From the NCBI RefSeq assembly GCF_016862075.1, contig NZ_BOMG01000023.1:62001-126000 (forward strand): a DNA stretch of 64,000 nt. The letters run 5' to 3'. The translations under genes and the position numbers were made by a program. The notes under the pieces were generated by a model. It was not told the DNA's origin and made no database searches. It saw only the letters and a list, made by a program, of their open reading frames with translations. This DNA is from Actinoplanes couchii. Its GTDB lineage: Bacteria > Actinomycetota > Actinomycetes > Mycobacteriales > Micromonosporaceae. Shown here piece by piece: positions 16,787-30,317 of the stretch. Each line of letters starts with the position of its first letter. Within the stretch, counting starts at the first letter, position 1.

Positions 16787-17353
16787 ATGAGATTACTGGC
16801 TTTCGCGGCACCGATGCTCCTGACCGTTCCCGCGCCGGTCGCCGAGGGCACCTTCCAGCCCTGGCGCGACGGGTCCGCCGCGGTCACCTACGACCAGGCG
16901 GTGGTCCCGGCCGGCGCACGGGCCCGGCTCGCCGTCGAGCAGACCCCGGCTGCGGTACGGGTGACCCTGCTCGCCACCGGACTGCGGCCGGGGCATCCGT
17001 ACGGCGCCCACCTGCACACCGGCCGGTGCGGGGCGGATCCCGCCGACGCCGGTCCGCACTACCAGCACCGTCCGGACCCGGCGGCCGGGCCGGGCAAGCC
17101 GTCGGTGGATCCGGCGTACGCGAATCCGCGCAACGAGATCTGGCTCGACTTCATCACCGACCGGAACGGGGTCGGCCGGGCGACGACCGCCCAGTCCTGG
17201 GCCTTCGACGAGTCCCGCCCGCCGCTGTCGCTGGTGCTGCACGCCGAGCACACGCACACCGCCCCGGGTGAGGCGGGTACCGCGGGCGCCCGGCTGGCCT
17301 GCCTGACCAGGGACGCCGCGCCGGGGTACCGGCACGACGGCGGACGGGGGTGA
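16787..17353 (+). CDS. secreted Cu/Zn superoxide dismutase-like protein
   Basis: 188 residues. Short hydrophobic N-terminus (RLLAFAAPMLLTVPAPVA) resembling a signal peptide without a lipobox. SodC-like metal ligands are visible: GAHLHTGRCG, GPHYQH and VLHAEHTH, with an acidic IWLDFITDRNG between, and a Cys pair (GRCG...LACL) that could form the family disulfide. The spacing is shorter and the GDL loop is degenerate, so enzymatic activity is not certain. Divergent from the PfkB gene. Confidence 0.78.
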   Translation: MRLLAFAAPMLLTVPAPVAEGTFQPWRDGSAAVTYDQAVVPAGARARLAVEQTPAAVRVTLLATGLRPGHPYGAHLHTGRCGADPADAGPHYQHRPDPAAGPGKPSVDPAYANPRNEIWLDFITDRNGVGRATTAQSWAFDESRPPLSLVLHAEHTHTAPGEAGTAGARLACLTRDAAPGYRHDGGRG

Positions 17354-17444
17354 TGTTGATCAAGGTGGCGCCGGACGCCCGGCCTTGCGATGGGCAACTG
17401 GTCAAGCGGTAACGTCGGGGTACCGAGAACGGAGGCACCCCACG

Positions 17445-18917
17445 ATGGCCGAGAACAGCGGCAACAACCAGCCCGCCCCGAAGACGGAGTCCCATGACCC
17501 CGACTTCCCGGAGGCGTTCCTGAGCTTCATGCGCCAGGGCTGGCGGGAGGATCCGCTGGCCGTCACGCCGCTGCCGGAGGTGCCCAACTACGCGAAGCGC
17601 CGGGCCGCGCTCTCCGAGGCCTTCCCCGGCGAGACGCTGATCATCCCGAGCGGCAACGAGAAGGTGCGGGCCAACGACACCGACTACACGTTCCGTCCCG
17701 GCAGCGACTTCTTCTACCTGACCGGCGACCGCGACCCGGACAGCGTGCTGATCCTGCACCCGAGCGGTTCCGGCCACGACGCGGTGCTCTACACCCGGCA
17801 GCGCAACTCGAAGGACACCGACCGGTTCTTCCGGGACCGCAACGGCGAGCTGTGGGTCGGGCGCACCCACACCCTGGCGGAGAAGTCCGAGGAGCTGGGC
17901 CTGAGCACCGCCTCGCTGGGCCAGCTGGGCGGGGCGCTGGCCGGCACGGCGCCGGGCCGGGCCCGGGTGCTGCGCGGTTTCGACGCCGCGGTGGACCGGG
18001 CGATCCTGGCCTTCGAGCCGGACCGGACAAAACTGCGCGACCGCGAGCTGGCCCGGGTGATCTCCGAGCTGAAACTGGTCAAGGACGAGTGGGAGATCGC
18101 CCAGCTGCAGGACGCGATCGACGCCACGGTCCGCGGTTTCGAGGACGTGGCCCGGGTCCTGCCGGCCGACCGCGGCGTCAAGGAGCGCCTGCTGGAGGGC
18201 GTCTTCGGGCTGCGGGCCCGGCACGACGGCAACGACGTCGGCTACACCTCGATCGTCGGCGCCGGCGCGCACGCGACGATCCTGCACTGGGTGCGCAACA
18301 CCGGCGTGACCACGCCCGGTGACCTGCTGCTGATGGACATGGGCGTGGAGGGCGACAACCTCTACACCGCCGACGTGACCCGCACGATCCCGGTGAACGG
18401 CACGTTCTCGCCGTTGCAGCGCCAGGTCTACGACATCGTGCACGCCTCGCAGCAGGCCGGGATGGACGCGATCAGGCCCGGTGTGGTGTTCAAGGACATC
18501 CACAAGATCTGCATGCGGGTGCTCGCCGAGGGCCTGCACGACCTGGACCTGCTGCCGGTTAGCGTGGACCAGGCGATGGCCGACGACAGCACCGTCTACC
18601 GGCGGTGGACGCTGCACGGGTTCGGGCACATGCTCGGCATCGACGTGCACGACTGCAACGCGGCGCGGACCGAGCGCTACAAGGAGGGCCGGTTCGAGGA
18701 GGGCATGGTCCTCACCGTGGAGCCGGGCCTCTACTTCCAGCCCGAGGACGAGCTGGTTCCCGCGGAGCTGCGCGGCGTCGGCGTCCGGATCGAGGACGAC
18801 GTGCTGGTCACCGCGGACGGCATCCGCAACCTGTCGGACGGTCTGCCCCGCACCTCGGCCGAGGTCGAGACGTGGCTGGCAGCGCAGCGCGAGGCCGGCC
18901 CGCGCCTGCCCGGCTGA
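17445..18917 (+). CDS. pepP: Xaa-Pro aminopeptidase (M24B)
   Basis: 490 residues; the ATG at 17445 follows GGAGG by eight bases, so an earlier in-frame ATG is not used. N-terminal AMP_N domain (about 50-190: FRPGSDFFYLTGDRDPDSVL), then a pita-bread M24 domain. Metal ligands: two Asp in LMDMGVEGDNLYTADVTRT, His in HGFGHMLGIDVHD, and Glu in VEPGLYF and RIEDDVLVT. It removes an N-terminal residue ahead of proline in the cytosol. A strong bidirectional hairpin follows. Confidence 0.93.
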   Translation: MAENSGNNQPAPKTESHDPDFPEAFLSFMRQGWREDPLAVTPLPEVPNYAKRRAALSEAFPGETLIIPSGNEKVRANDTDYTFRPGSDFFYLTGDRDPDSVLILHPSGSGHDAVLYTRQRNSKDTDRFFRDRNGELWVGRTHTLAEKSEELGLSTASLGQLGGALAGTAPGRARVLRGFDAAVDRAILAFEPDRTKLRDRELARVISELKLVKDEWEIAQLQDAIDATVRGFEDVARVLPADRGVKERLLEGVFGLRARHDGNDVGYTSIVGAGAHATILHWVRNTGVTTPGDLLLMDMGVEGDNLYTADVTRTIPVNGTFSPLQRQVYDIVHASQQAGMDAIRPGVVFKDIHKICMRVLAEGLHDLDLLPVSVDQAMADDSTVYRRWTLHGFGHMLGIDVHDCNAARTERYKEGRFEEGMVLTVEPGLYFQPEDELVPAELRGVGVRIEDDVLVTADGIRNLSDGLPRTSAEVETWLAAQREAGPRLPG

Positions 18918-18927
18918 GAGTCGATCC

Positions 18928-18966
18928 ACGGTGCGGGGCGGCGGATTCCCCGCCGCCCCGCACCGT
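18928..18966. terminator. bidirectional terminator hairpin
   Basis: A perfect 17-bp inverted repeat, ACGGTGCGGGGCGGCGG (18928-18944) and its complement (18950-18966), with a five-base loop, exactly between the convergent pepP and lipoprotein genes. No T-run, as often in this kind of genome. Confidence 0.8.
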
Positions 18967-18968
18967 GA

Positions 18969-19454
18969 TCACGGCTGGTAGTCGGTGACGGTCCAGCACT
19001 CCAGACCGTCGACCTCCTCCATCACGTTGATGGTGACCTTCACCGGGTGGCCGTCGGTCAGGTCGTACTCGGTGGCCACCTCGGCGCCGTCGTCCTTGGC
19101 GGTCTCCGCCATCTCGAGGAGCTGGCCGAGGGCCGGCACGTCGATCTCCTCGCCCTCCTCGCCGGTGACCGGACCCAGGTCCGCCTCGGAGGAGGGCGCC
19201 GGGGACGCCGCGCCACCGGCCCGGGTCGCGGTGGTGACCACCCCGTCCTTGACGGTCGCCTGGTAACGGCCCTCCGGCGCGGTGTCGTCACAGCCCCGGA
19301 CCAGGGTGAACGTGTAGGCGGCGGGCTCGGTCCAGGCCGGCGCGCTCGGCGGCGGGCCGGATGTCGCGGGCGCGGGCTCAGCGGGGTCCGAGGTGCATCC
19401 TCCGACCAGACCGACCAGGACCAACGCGCACAGAGCACGCTCGAACCGCACCAC
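18969..19454 (-). CDS. DUF6174-like lipoprotein
   Basis: 161 residues. Signal peptide RALCALVLVGLVGGC with lipobox LVGGC (Cys 20), then a Ser/Pro/Ala linker and a small domain with YTFTLVRGCDDTAPEGRYQ, VKDGVVTTAT and DGLECWTVTDYQP. This layout (YTF...C...G.. V.V.DG.V) matches DUF6174 proteins of actinobacteria. Exported and lipid-anchored; function unknown. GTG start. Confidence 0.75.
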   Translation of the reverse strand: MVRFERALCALVLVGLVGGCTSDPAEPAPATSGPPPSAPAWTEPAAYTFTLVRGCDDTAPEGRYQATVKDGVVTTATRAGGAASPAPSSEADLGPVTGEEGEEIDVPALGQLLEMAETAKDDGAEVATEYDLTDGHPVKVTINVMEEVDGLECWTVTDYQP

Positions 19455-19517
19455 GACCTCCGCCTCCGGCGGGCACCGCCGACCGGAGCCCCGCGGCGCA
19501 ATCTAGCGCAGTCGCGC

Positions 19518-22616
<3,099 letters not shown>

Positions 22617-22688
22617 CGCAACATCATCTCAGCCGCGCCCTCCGGCTGGGAGGATCGGCGCAAGGAACCCGCCTTGCCACTGGTCTAG

Positions 22689-22720
22689 GTTTGCCAGCCA
22701 TAGCGTTTGCCAGCCATAGC
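22689..22720. repeat. perfect 16-bp tandem duplication upstream of acnA
   Basis: GTTTGCCAGCCATAGC occurs twice back to back (22689-22704 and 22705-22720). The second copy supplies the TTGCCA used as the predicted -35; the duplication thus copies a -35-like hexamer 16 bases upstream. Confidence 0.9.
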
Positions 22721-22736
22721 AAGACGGACGTACGGT
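22707..22736 (+). promoter_or_regulatory. predicted acnA promoter
   Basis: TTGCCA (22707-22712), 18 bases, TACGGT (22731-22736). The -10 lies inside the AcnR-like operator and the iron box lies about 20 bases past the expected transcription start. Confidence 0.5.
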
Positions 22737-22738
22737 TT
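22721..22738 (+). promoter_or_regulatory. candidate AcnR operator of acnA
   Basis: AAGACGGACGTACGGTTT matches the perfect palindrome ahead of acnR (28420-28437) at 15 of 18 positions. It overlaps the predicted -10, so binding would block initiation. AcnR of Corynebacterium represses aconitase and binds a GTAC-containing palindrome; that this site is bound here is inference. Confidence 0.6.
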
Positions 22739-22760
22739 AGCGAAGACGCGCAACCGAGAG

Positions 22761-22779
22761 TTAGGCATACCTAACCTAC
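22761..22779 (+). promoter_or_regulatory. IdeR/DtxR-like iron box upstream of acnA
   Basis: TTAGGCATACCTAACCTAC matches the DtxR/IdeR consensus TTAGGTTAGCCTAACCTAA at 14 of 19 positions, with both TTAGG and CCTAACCTA blocks kept. Located between the predicted transcription start and the start codon, so an iron-loaded repressor would act as a roadblock. Confidence 0.6.
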
Positions 22780-22840
22780 AGGTCCCCCTTTCGGTGCGAA
22801 AGACTTTGAATTCCAGTCGCTGGGTGTGAAGGAGAAGACG

Positions 22841-25612
<2,772 letters not shown>

Positions 25613-25626
25613 TCCACCGCTTGTTG

Positions 25627-25659
25627 AGAGGCCCGCTTCCGTCCTGGAGGCGGGCCTCT
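25627..25659 (+). terminator. rho-independent terminator of acnA
   Basis: AGAGGCCCGC (25627-25636) and GCGGGCCTCT (25650-25659) form a 10-bp stem followed by TTCC, 15 bases after the acnA stop. Confidence 0.8.
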
Positions 25660-25697
25660 TTCCATTCAAGATCAAATTCCGGCCTCGGTACGCCTTT

Positions 25698-26288
25698 TCA
25701 TGGCACAAATCCGGACTTGTCGCCCTCGGTGATCTCGCGCAACACCCGGGCCGGATTCCCCACCGCGATCACTCCCGCCGGAACCGCCCTGGTCACCACG
25801 CTCCCCGACCCGATGATCGAGTCGCTGCCGATGGTCACGCCCGGGTTGATGGTCACGCCGCCACCCACCCACACCCGGTCCCCGATCGTCACCGGCTTGG
25901 CGTAACACCCACCGGCCACCCGCTCGGCCGCGTCGATGGCATGGTTCGACGTGTAGATCCCGACCCGAGGCCCGAACAGCACGTTGTCCCCGATGCTGAT
26001 CCCACCGCCGTCGAGCAGCACGCAGTCGAAGTTGGCGTAGAACGCGTCCCCCACACTGATGTTGAACCCGAACTCACACCGGAACGTCGGCTCGAAATGA
26101 CAGTCCCGCCCGACTTTCTGCAGCAGCCGCCGCAGGATCTCCTCCCGCACCTCCTGGGGCTGCCCGAAACTCCGGTTGTACTCGTCGGTCAGCAGCACGG
26201 TCCGCTGCCTCGCCTCGACGAGTTCGCCGGTCAGGTCGTTGTACATCCGGCCGGAAAGAATGTGCTCCCGCTGAGCCTCAAGCGTCAC
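25698..26288 (-). CDS. maltose/galactoside O-acetyltransferase-like protein
   Basis: 196 residues. N-terminal mac domain (SGRMYNDLTGELVEARQR) and a left-handed beta-helix of hexapeptide repeats (VGDAFYANFDCVLLDGGGISIGD, split here by the usual insertion) with catalytic His in IYTSNHAID and C-terminal GNPARVLREI. The family transfers acetyl from acetyl-CoA to sugars such as maltose or galactosides, or to Nod-factor oligosaccharides. GTG start. Convergent with acnA. Confidence 0.88.
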   Translation of the reverse strand: MTLEAQREHILSGRMYNDLTGELVEARQRTVLLTDEYNRSFGQPQEVREEILRRLLQKVGRDCHFEPTFRCEFGFNISVGDAFYANFDCVLLDGGGISIGDNVLFGPRVGIYTSNHAIDAAERVAGGCYAKPVTIGDRVWVGGGVTINPGVTIGSDSIIGSGSVVTRAVPAGVIAVGNPARVLREITEGDKSGFVP

Positions 26289-26323
26289 CGGCCGACATTA
26301 ACCCTCTTCGTTAGGCTTCGGTC

Positions 26324-26569
26324 ATGGATGACAAGACAGTGCTGGGCCGGATCAGCGAACTGGTCGACGAGGAGCACACGCTCCGCCGCCAGTTGAGCGC
26401 CGGCGAGATCTCCTCCGACGACGAGCACACCCGCCTGAAGGAACTCGAGGAGTCCCTCGACCAGTGCTGGGATCTGCTGCGCCGGCGCCGCGCGGCCCGC
26501 GACGTCGGGAACGATCCCGACGCCGAGCAGGCCCGCAGCGTCGACGAGGTGGAGCACTACCTCAACTGA
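26324..26569 (+). CDS. DUF2630 family protein
   Basis: 81 residues, almost entirely helical and charged: VLGRISELVDEEHTLRRQL, then LKELEESLDQCWDLLRRRRA, typical of DUF2630, a small coiled-coil family in actinobacteria and others. No known function. ATG start 35 bases from the divergent acetyltransferase. Confidence 0.85.
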   Translation: MDDKTVLGRISELVDEEHTLRRQLSAGEISSDDEHTRLKELEESLDQCWDLLRRRRAARDVGNDPDAEQARSVDEVEHYLN

Positions 26570-26630
26570 GGTCTCGGCCGCGGCCGCCTCGGTCGAGGCG
26601 GTCGCGGTCCGGGTCGCGGGCGTCGCACTC

Positions 26631-27530
26631 TCACTGGAGGCCGGCCTCGTACCACAGCCGGTTGATCAGTTCGTCCTCATCGACCGGCAAGCCGCGCTGC
26701 CGGAACCAGCCGGCGACATTGCGAACGTCCCGGGCGATGAACTCGCCGCCGCGCGGATTGGCGATCACATCGATGATCTGCGGCAGGTCGATCATCACCA
26801 GACGGCCGTCGTGGACCATCGTGTTGTACGGCGACAGGTCACCGTGCGCCACCTGCGCCCGGGCCAGCACCGACAGCGCCTCGGTCATCTGCCGCCACAG
26901 GTCGGCGAGCTGATCGGGATCGGCCCGCACCTGGGCGAGACGGGGCGCGGCCTCGCCGGTCTCCCAGTCGCCGATGAACTCCATCATCACCTCGGTGCCG
27001 ATGAGCTGCACCGGGTAGGGCACGCAGACCTGCCCGCCCTCCTGCCCGATCTGCCACAGTCGGCCGAGGGCGTCGAACTCGGCGGCCGACCACTGCCCGG
27101 CGATCATCTGCTTGCCGAACGTGGTGCGGTTGGTCATCGCCCGCATCTCCCGGGACCGGCGCACCCGGCGGCCCTCGAGATAGCCGGCGTCCCGGTGGAA
27201 GAGGCGGTGATCGCCGTCCCGGTACCGTTTGGCGGCCAGCATGCTGACCTGACCGGTGCCGGGAAGGTAACGCCGGACCAGGAAGACGTCGGCTTCCTTA
27301 CCGGTTTTGAGCATGCCCAGCTCGGTGTCGACCGCGCCGTGCTCGGTGCGGACCCAGTCGGGCCGGGGCTCGGGACCGTGCAGCGCACCGTCCCAGGTGG
27401 ACCAGCGATCGCCCTCCTCGGGCAGGTCCGGGTCCTCCTGCAGAGCCGGCTCCAGCCGGCTGATCTTCAGGAAGTCGGTCTCGTCGTCGTCGAACTTACG
27501 GCGCCCACGGCGCACGGAGTGCTCTCGCAC
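26631..27530 (-). CDS. RIO1-type serine protein kinase
   Basis: 299 residues from GTG at 27530, with GAGGAG eight bases upstream. RIO fold: a flexible-loop region GMLKTGKEADVFLVRR with the ATP lysine in LAAKRYRDG, catalytic loop VAHGDLSPYNTMV and metal Asp in VMIDLPQ. Bacterial RIO1 kinases autophosphorylate on serine; substrates are unknown. Stretch RKFDDDETDFLK at the N-terminus is acidic. Its start overlaps a possible upstream short frame. Confidence 0.88.
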   Translation of the reverse strand: MREHSVRRGRRKFDDDETDFLKISRLEPALQEDPDLPEEGDRWSTWDGALHGPEPRPDWVRTEHGAVDTELGMLKTGKEADVFLVRRYLPGTGQVSMLAAKRYRDGDHRLFHRDAGYLEGRRVRRSREMRAMTNRTTFGKQMIAGQWSAAEFDALGRLWQIGQEGGQVCVPYPVQLIGTEVMMEFIGDWETGEAAPRLAQVRADPDQLADLWRQMTEALSVLARAQVAHGDLSPYNTMVHDGRLVMIDLPQIIDVIANPRGGEFIARDVRNVAGWFRQRGLPVDEDELINRLWYEAGLQ

Positions 27531-27598
27531 TGGAGGATCTCCTCGGAGAAAGAAGCTTTCGGGGAAGCGGGGACAGCAGGCATCACAAAGACGGCCAT
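27467..27598 (-). CDS. possible 43-codon upstream reading frame overlapping the RIO kinase start
   Basis: ATG after a GGGGGTGG stretch, encoding MAVFVMPAVPASPKASFSEE and continuing ILQCESTPCAVGAV to a TGA inside the RIO kinase gene in another frame. The ribosome site is better than that of many genes here, which argues for translation and possibly coupling to the kinase. Weak evidence otherwise. Confidence 0.3.
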   Translation of the reverse strand: MAVFVMPAVPASPKASFSEEILQCESTPCAVGAVSSTTTRPTS

Positions 27599-27680
27599 GA
27601 GGTCCACCCCCTTCTCTCTCGTCGGGTCGTTTCGACAACGCGGACACTCTCGCTGATCGCCGCGAGGCCACGCAACCGAT

Positions 27681-28331
27681 TTATCCGCGGGTCGCCATGA
27701 TCGCCGAGATGGCCTGGATCACATTGCCGGCCACGTGCGTCGGGGCGAACCGGTTGTCCACCCAGCGCCGCCCCCGGTGCAGCCACACGCTGGGCAGTCC
27801 GAGGGCCGCCGCGCCGCCGATGTCCGCCTCCGGGCTGTCGCCGACCACCCACGAGCCGGCCAGCCGCATCCGGACCCGCTGGGCGGCCATCGCGAAGATC
27901 CGCGGGTTCGGTTTGCTGACCCCGCACTCCTCGGAGATCGCCCAGTCCGCGACGTACCGTTCCAGCCCGGTCCGCCGGATCCGGGACTCCTGCAGCTCGG
28001 TCGGCCCGTTCGTCACCACCAGCGGCACCAGCCCGGCGTCGGCGGCGATCTCCAGGGCGCAACTCACCATCGGGTCGAGGCGTTCGAAACTCTGTGGGCC
28101 GTTGCGCAACTCGTCGACGAGATCGATCGTCGGCACGCGCAGCCGGTAGCGGTCGCGGATCAGGTCGGCCAGGTCCCAGCGGGAGGTCAGACCGTCGGCG
28201 TCGACCGAGACCAGCCACTCCAGGTCGTGCTGCGGGGCGGCGATCTCGTCGAGGAACCCCTTGGCCCACAACCGGAACGCACCGCTGCGATCGAGCAGGG
28301 TGTCGTCCAGGGAGAGGAAGACTAGAGGCAC
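27681..28331 (-). CDS. HAD-like protein lacking the nucleophile Asp
   Basis: 216 residues. Motif I reads FLSLDDTLLD, where the family has hDhDGTLhD: the nucleophilic first Asp is serine (codon TCC). Motif II VVTNGP, lysine in VSKPNPRIF and motif IV GDSPEADIGG are intact. With serine at the nucleophile position, phosphatase chemistry is not expected, so a binding or regulatory role is possible, or a catalytic variant. GTG start. Divergent from acnR, with the acnR palindrome between. Confidence 0.8.
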   Translation of the reverse strand: MPLVFLSLDDTLLDRSGAFRLWAKGFLDEIAAPQHDLEWLVSVDADGLTSRWDLADLIRDRYRLRVPTIDLVDELRNGPQSFERLDPMVSCALEIAADAGLVPLVVTNGPTELQESRIRRTGLERYVADWAISEECGVSKPNPRIFAMAAQRVRMRLAGSWVVGDSPEADIGGAAALGLPSVWLHRGRRWVDNRFAPTHVAGNVIQAISAIMATRG

Positions 28332-28419
28332 GCGCGCACTTTACGTGAGCGTTCACTTCGGCAACCAGTCCAGGAGCGCCCGGAAATAGTCGGGATTCGC
28401 GTCATCCGATCGTGGTTGG

Positions 28420-28437
28420 AAGCCGTACGTACGGCTT
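28420..28437 (+). promoter_or_regulatory. perfect 18-bp palindrome ahead of acnR
   Basis: AAGCCGTACGTACGGCTT, its own reverse complement, 35 bases before the chosen acnR start and 88 bases from the divergent HAD gene start. Its near copy lies at the acnA promoter. Best explained as the AcnR autoregulatory operator. Confidence 0.65.
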
Positions 28438-28472
28438 GCAAGGCGCTCCGCGGCCGTGAAACGATCAGCGGC

Positions 28473-29048
28473 GTGCCCAGGGTGAGTCAGGACCAGTTGG
28501 AAGCGCGCCGCCACGAGATCCTCAGCGCGGCCCGCAACTGTTTCGCCCGCTTCGGTTACGGCGGCGCCACGGTCCGCCGGCTCGAAGAGGCCACCGGCAT
28601 GTCCCGTGGCGCGATTTTCCACCATTTCCGCGACAAGGAGCACCTGTTCCTGGCCGTGGCCGAGGACGACGCCGCCAGCATGGCCGAGACGGTCGCCCGC
28701 AACGGTCTCGTCCAGGTGATGCGTGACCTGCTCGCACGCGCCGGGAACAGCGAGGGTGACACCGCCGGATGGCTCGGCACCCAGCTGGAGGTGGCGCACC
28801 GGAGGCGTACCGACGCGGCCTTCGCCACCCGGTGGGCGCAGCGCTCCGCCGCCATCGCCGACGCCACCCGCGACCGTCTCCAGCGCCAGCGTGAGGCCGG
28901 GGTGCTCCGCGACGACGTCCCGGTCGAGGTGCTGACCCAGTTCCTGGAGCTGGCGTACGACGGTCTGGTCCTGCATCTGGCCACCGGCCGCCCGGCCGGC
29001 GAGCTGTCCGCCGTCCTGGACGTGGTCGAGGATGCCGTCCGCCGTTGA
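28473..29048 (+). CDS. acnR: TetR-family aconitase repressor
   Basis: 191 residues from GTG at 28473; GTG 28482 is possible, and an in-frame start at 28416 would put the palindrome inside the gene. The HTH and linker FARFGYGGATVRRLEEATG, SRGAIFHHFRDKEHLFLAVA and ETVARNGLVQVMRDLL are the signature text of corynebacterial AcnR. AcnR represses acn and adjusts TCA flux, with citrate-type ligands reported. Its order relative to acnA (downstream, with four genes between) resembles that in mycobacteria. Weak ribosome site. Confidence 0.88.
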   Translation: MPRVSQDQLEARRHEILSAARNCFARFGYGGATVRRLEEATGMSRGAIFHHFRDKEHLFLAVAEDDAASMAETVARNGLVQVMRDLLARAGNSEGDTAGWLGTQLEVAHRRRTDAAFATRWAQRSAAIADATRDRLQRQREAGVLRDDVPVEVLTQFLELAYDGLVLHLATGRPAGELSAVLDVVEDAVRR

Positions 29049-29827
29049 TCACCGAGGTGCAGGAGCAGGGGCGGCGCGCCGCTGACCTGCCCGGGTCCGC
29101 GCTGGTCACCGGCGCGTCCCGGGGCCTGGGCGCGGCCATCGCCCGCCGTCTCGCCGCCGATGGCCGCCCGGTCGCGGTCAACTACCTGCCCGATCCCGAC
29201 GGTGCCGACCGTGTCGTCGCGGAGATCCGCGCGGCAGGCGGGACGGCCGCCGCGTTCCGCGCCGACGCCACCGACGAGACCCAGATCAACACCATGATTG
29301 CGGCCGTACGGTCGGAGCTGGGCCCCGTCGGCGTGCTCGTCCCCAACGCGACAGGTCCTCAGCCCGTACGGCAGGCGCTGGATCTGTCCTGGCAGGACCA
29401 CCTGGATCAGCTGCTGTTCTTCGTCAAGAGCCCCACTCTGCTGATGCAGGCCGTGGTGCCCGACATGCGCGGGCTGGGCGGTGGCCGGATCATCCACATC
29501 GGCTCCGACCTGCCCGAACGGTCCGCACCCGGGATGTCCGCCTACTCCGCCGCGAAGGCCGCCCAGTTGTCGCTGACCCGCACGTGGGCGCGCGAGCTGG
29601 GCCCGCTGGGCATCACGGTGAACCTGGTGGCCCCCGGCTGGATCCCGGTCGAACGCCACGCCGGCACCGACCCGGCAGCCGTGGAGGCGTACCGCCGGGA
29701 CGTCCCCCTGTCCCGGATGGGCACCCCACCGGAGGTGGCCGACGTGGTCGCTTTCCTGGCGTCCCCACAGTCCAGTTTCATCACAGGCGAACGAATAGCG
29801 GTAAACGGCGGCCACGTCCTCGCCTAG
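29045..29827 (+). CDS. short-chain dehydrogenase/reductase
   Basis: 260 residues. Cofactor motif TGASRGLG, NATG in place of NNAG, serine in HIGSDLP, YSAAK, and C-terminal AVNGGHVLA: a classical SDR of the FabG type with NADP(H) preference likely (Arg after the glycine motif). The TTG start overlaps the acnR stop; GTG at 29057 is a plausible alternative. Cotranscribed with acnR. Substrate unknown. Confidence 0.85.
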   Translation: MITEVQEQGRRAADLPGSALVTGASRGLGAAIARRLAADGRPVAVNYLPDPDGADRVVAEIRAAGGTAAAFRADATDETQINTMIAAVRSELGPVGVLVPNATGPQPVRQALDLSWQDHLDQLLFFVKSPTLLMQAVVPDMRGLGGGRIIHIGSDLPERSAPGMSAYSAAKAAQLSLTRTWARELGPLGITVNLVAPGWIPVERHAGTDPAAVEAYRRDVPLSRMGTPPEVADVVAFLASPQSSFITGERIAVNGGHVLA

Positions 29828-30317
29828 CCCCACCCTCTTCCACCCGCTCCGCATTCCCGCTCCACCTTCCCGGCCCGCCTTCCTGCTCCGCCTTCCCACG
29901 CCCTTGCCCTTCTCGGCCGCCCCGCCCCGACCCTTCCGCCTTTCTGGCGTCCCACCTGCCTGCCGCCCGCCCTGACCCCCTTCACCCGCTCCCACCTTCC
30001 CGGCCCGTGCCCCACGCCCTCGCCCTGTTCGGCCGTCCCGCCGACCCTTCCGCCTTCCTGGCATGCCACCTACCTGCCGCCCGCCCTGCCCTTTTCCCTT
30101 TCACCCGCCGGCCGCCCGCCGCACCTCTTTCCTCCCTCCTCCCCGCCGCCCGGCCTATTTCTTCCCTTCCACCTCCCCGCCGCCCGGCTCACCTCGCCCC
30201 TTCCAACTCCCCGCCGCCCGGCCTACTTCTTCCCTTCCACCTTCCCGCCGCCCGGCTCACCTCGCCCCTTCCACCTCCCAGCCGCCCCGGCGGATGCGGC
30301 TGGGTTAGTTTTTGAGC
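29828..30317. repeat. 490-base pyrimidine-rich, repeat-filled spacer without a gene
   Basis: The plus strand is dominated by C and T (stretches of CTTCCC, CACCT and CCGCCCGGC). Units such as CCGCCGCCCGGC-TCACCTCGCCCCTTCCA recur two or three times with TACTTCTTCCCTTCCA variants. Long frames crossing it are Pro/Ser/Arg low-complexity and have no credible start. Purine/pyrimidine asymmetry of this length can form triplex structures; otherwise nothing is seen. Confidence 0.7.

Noticed and set aside
29584..30315. Pro/Ser/Arg-rich frames through the pyrimidine tract.
   Set aside because: They exist only because the tract lacks A and G on one strand and so rarely forms stop codons; no start or domain.
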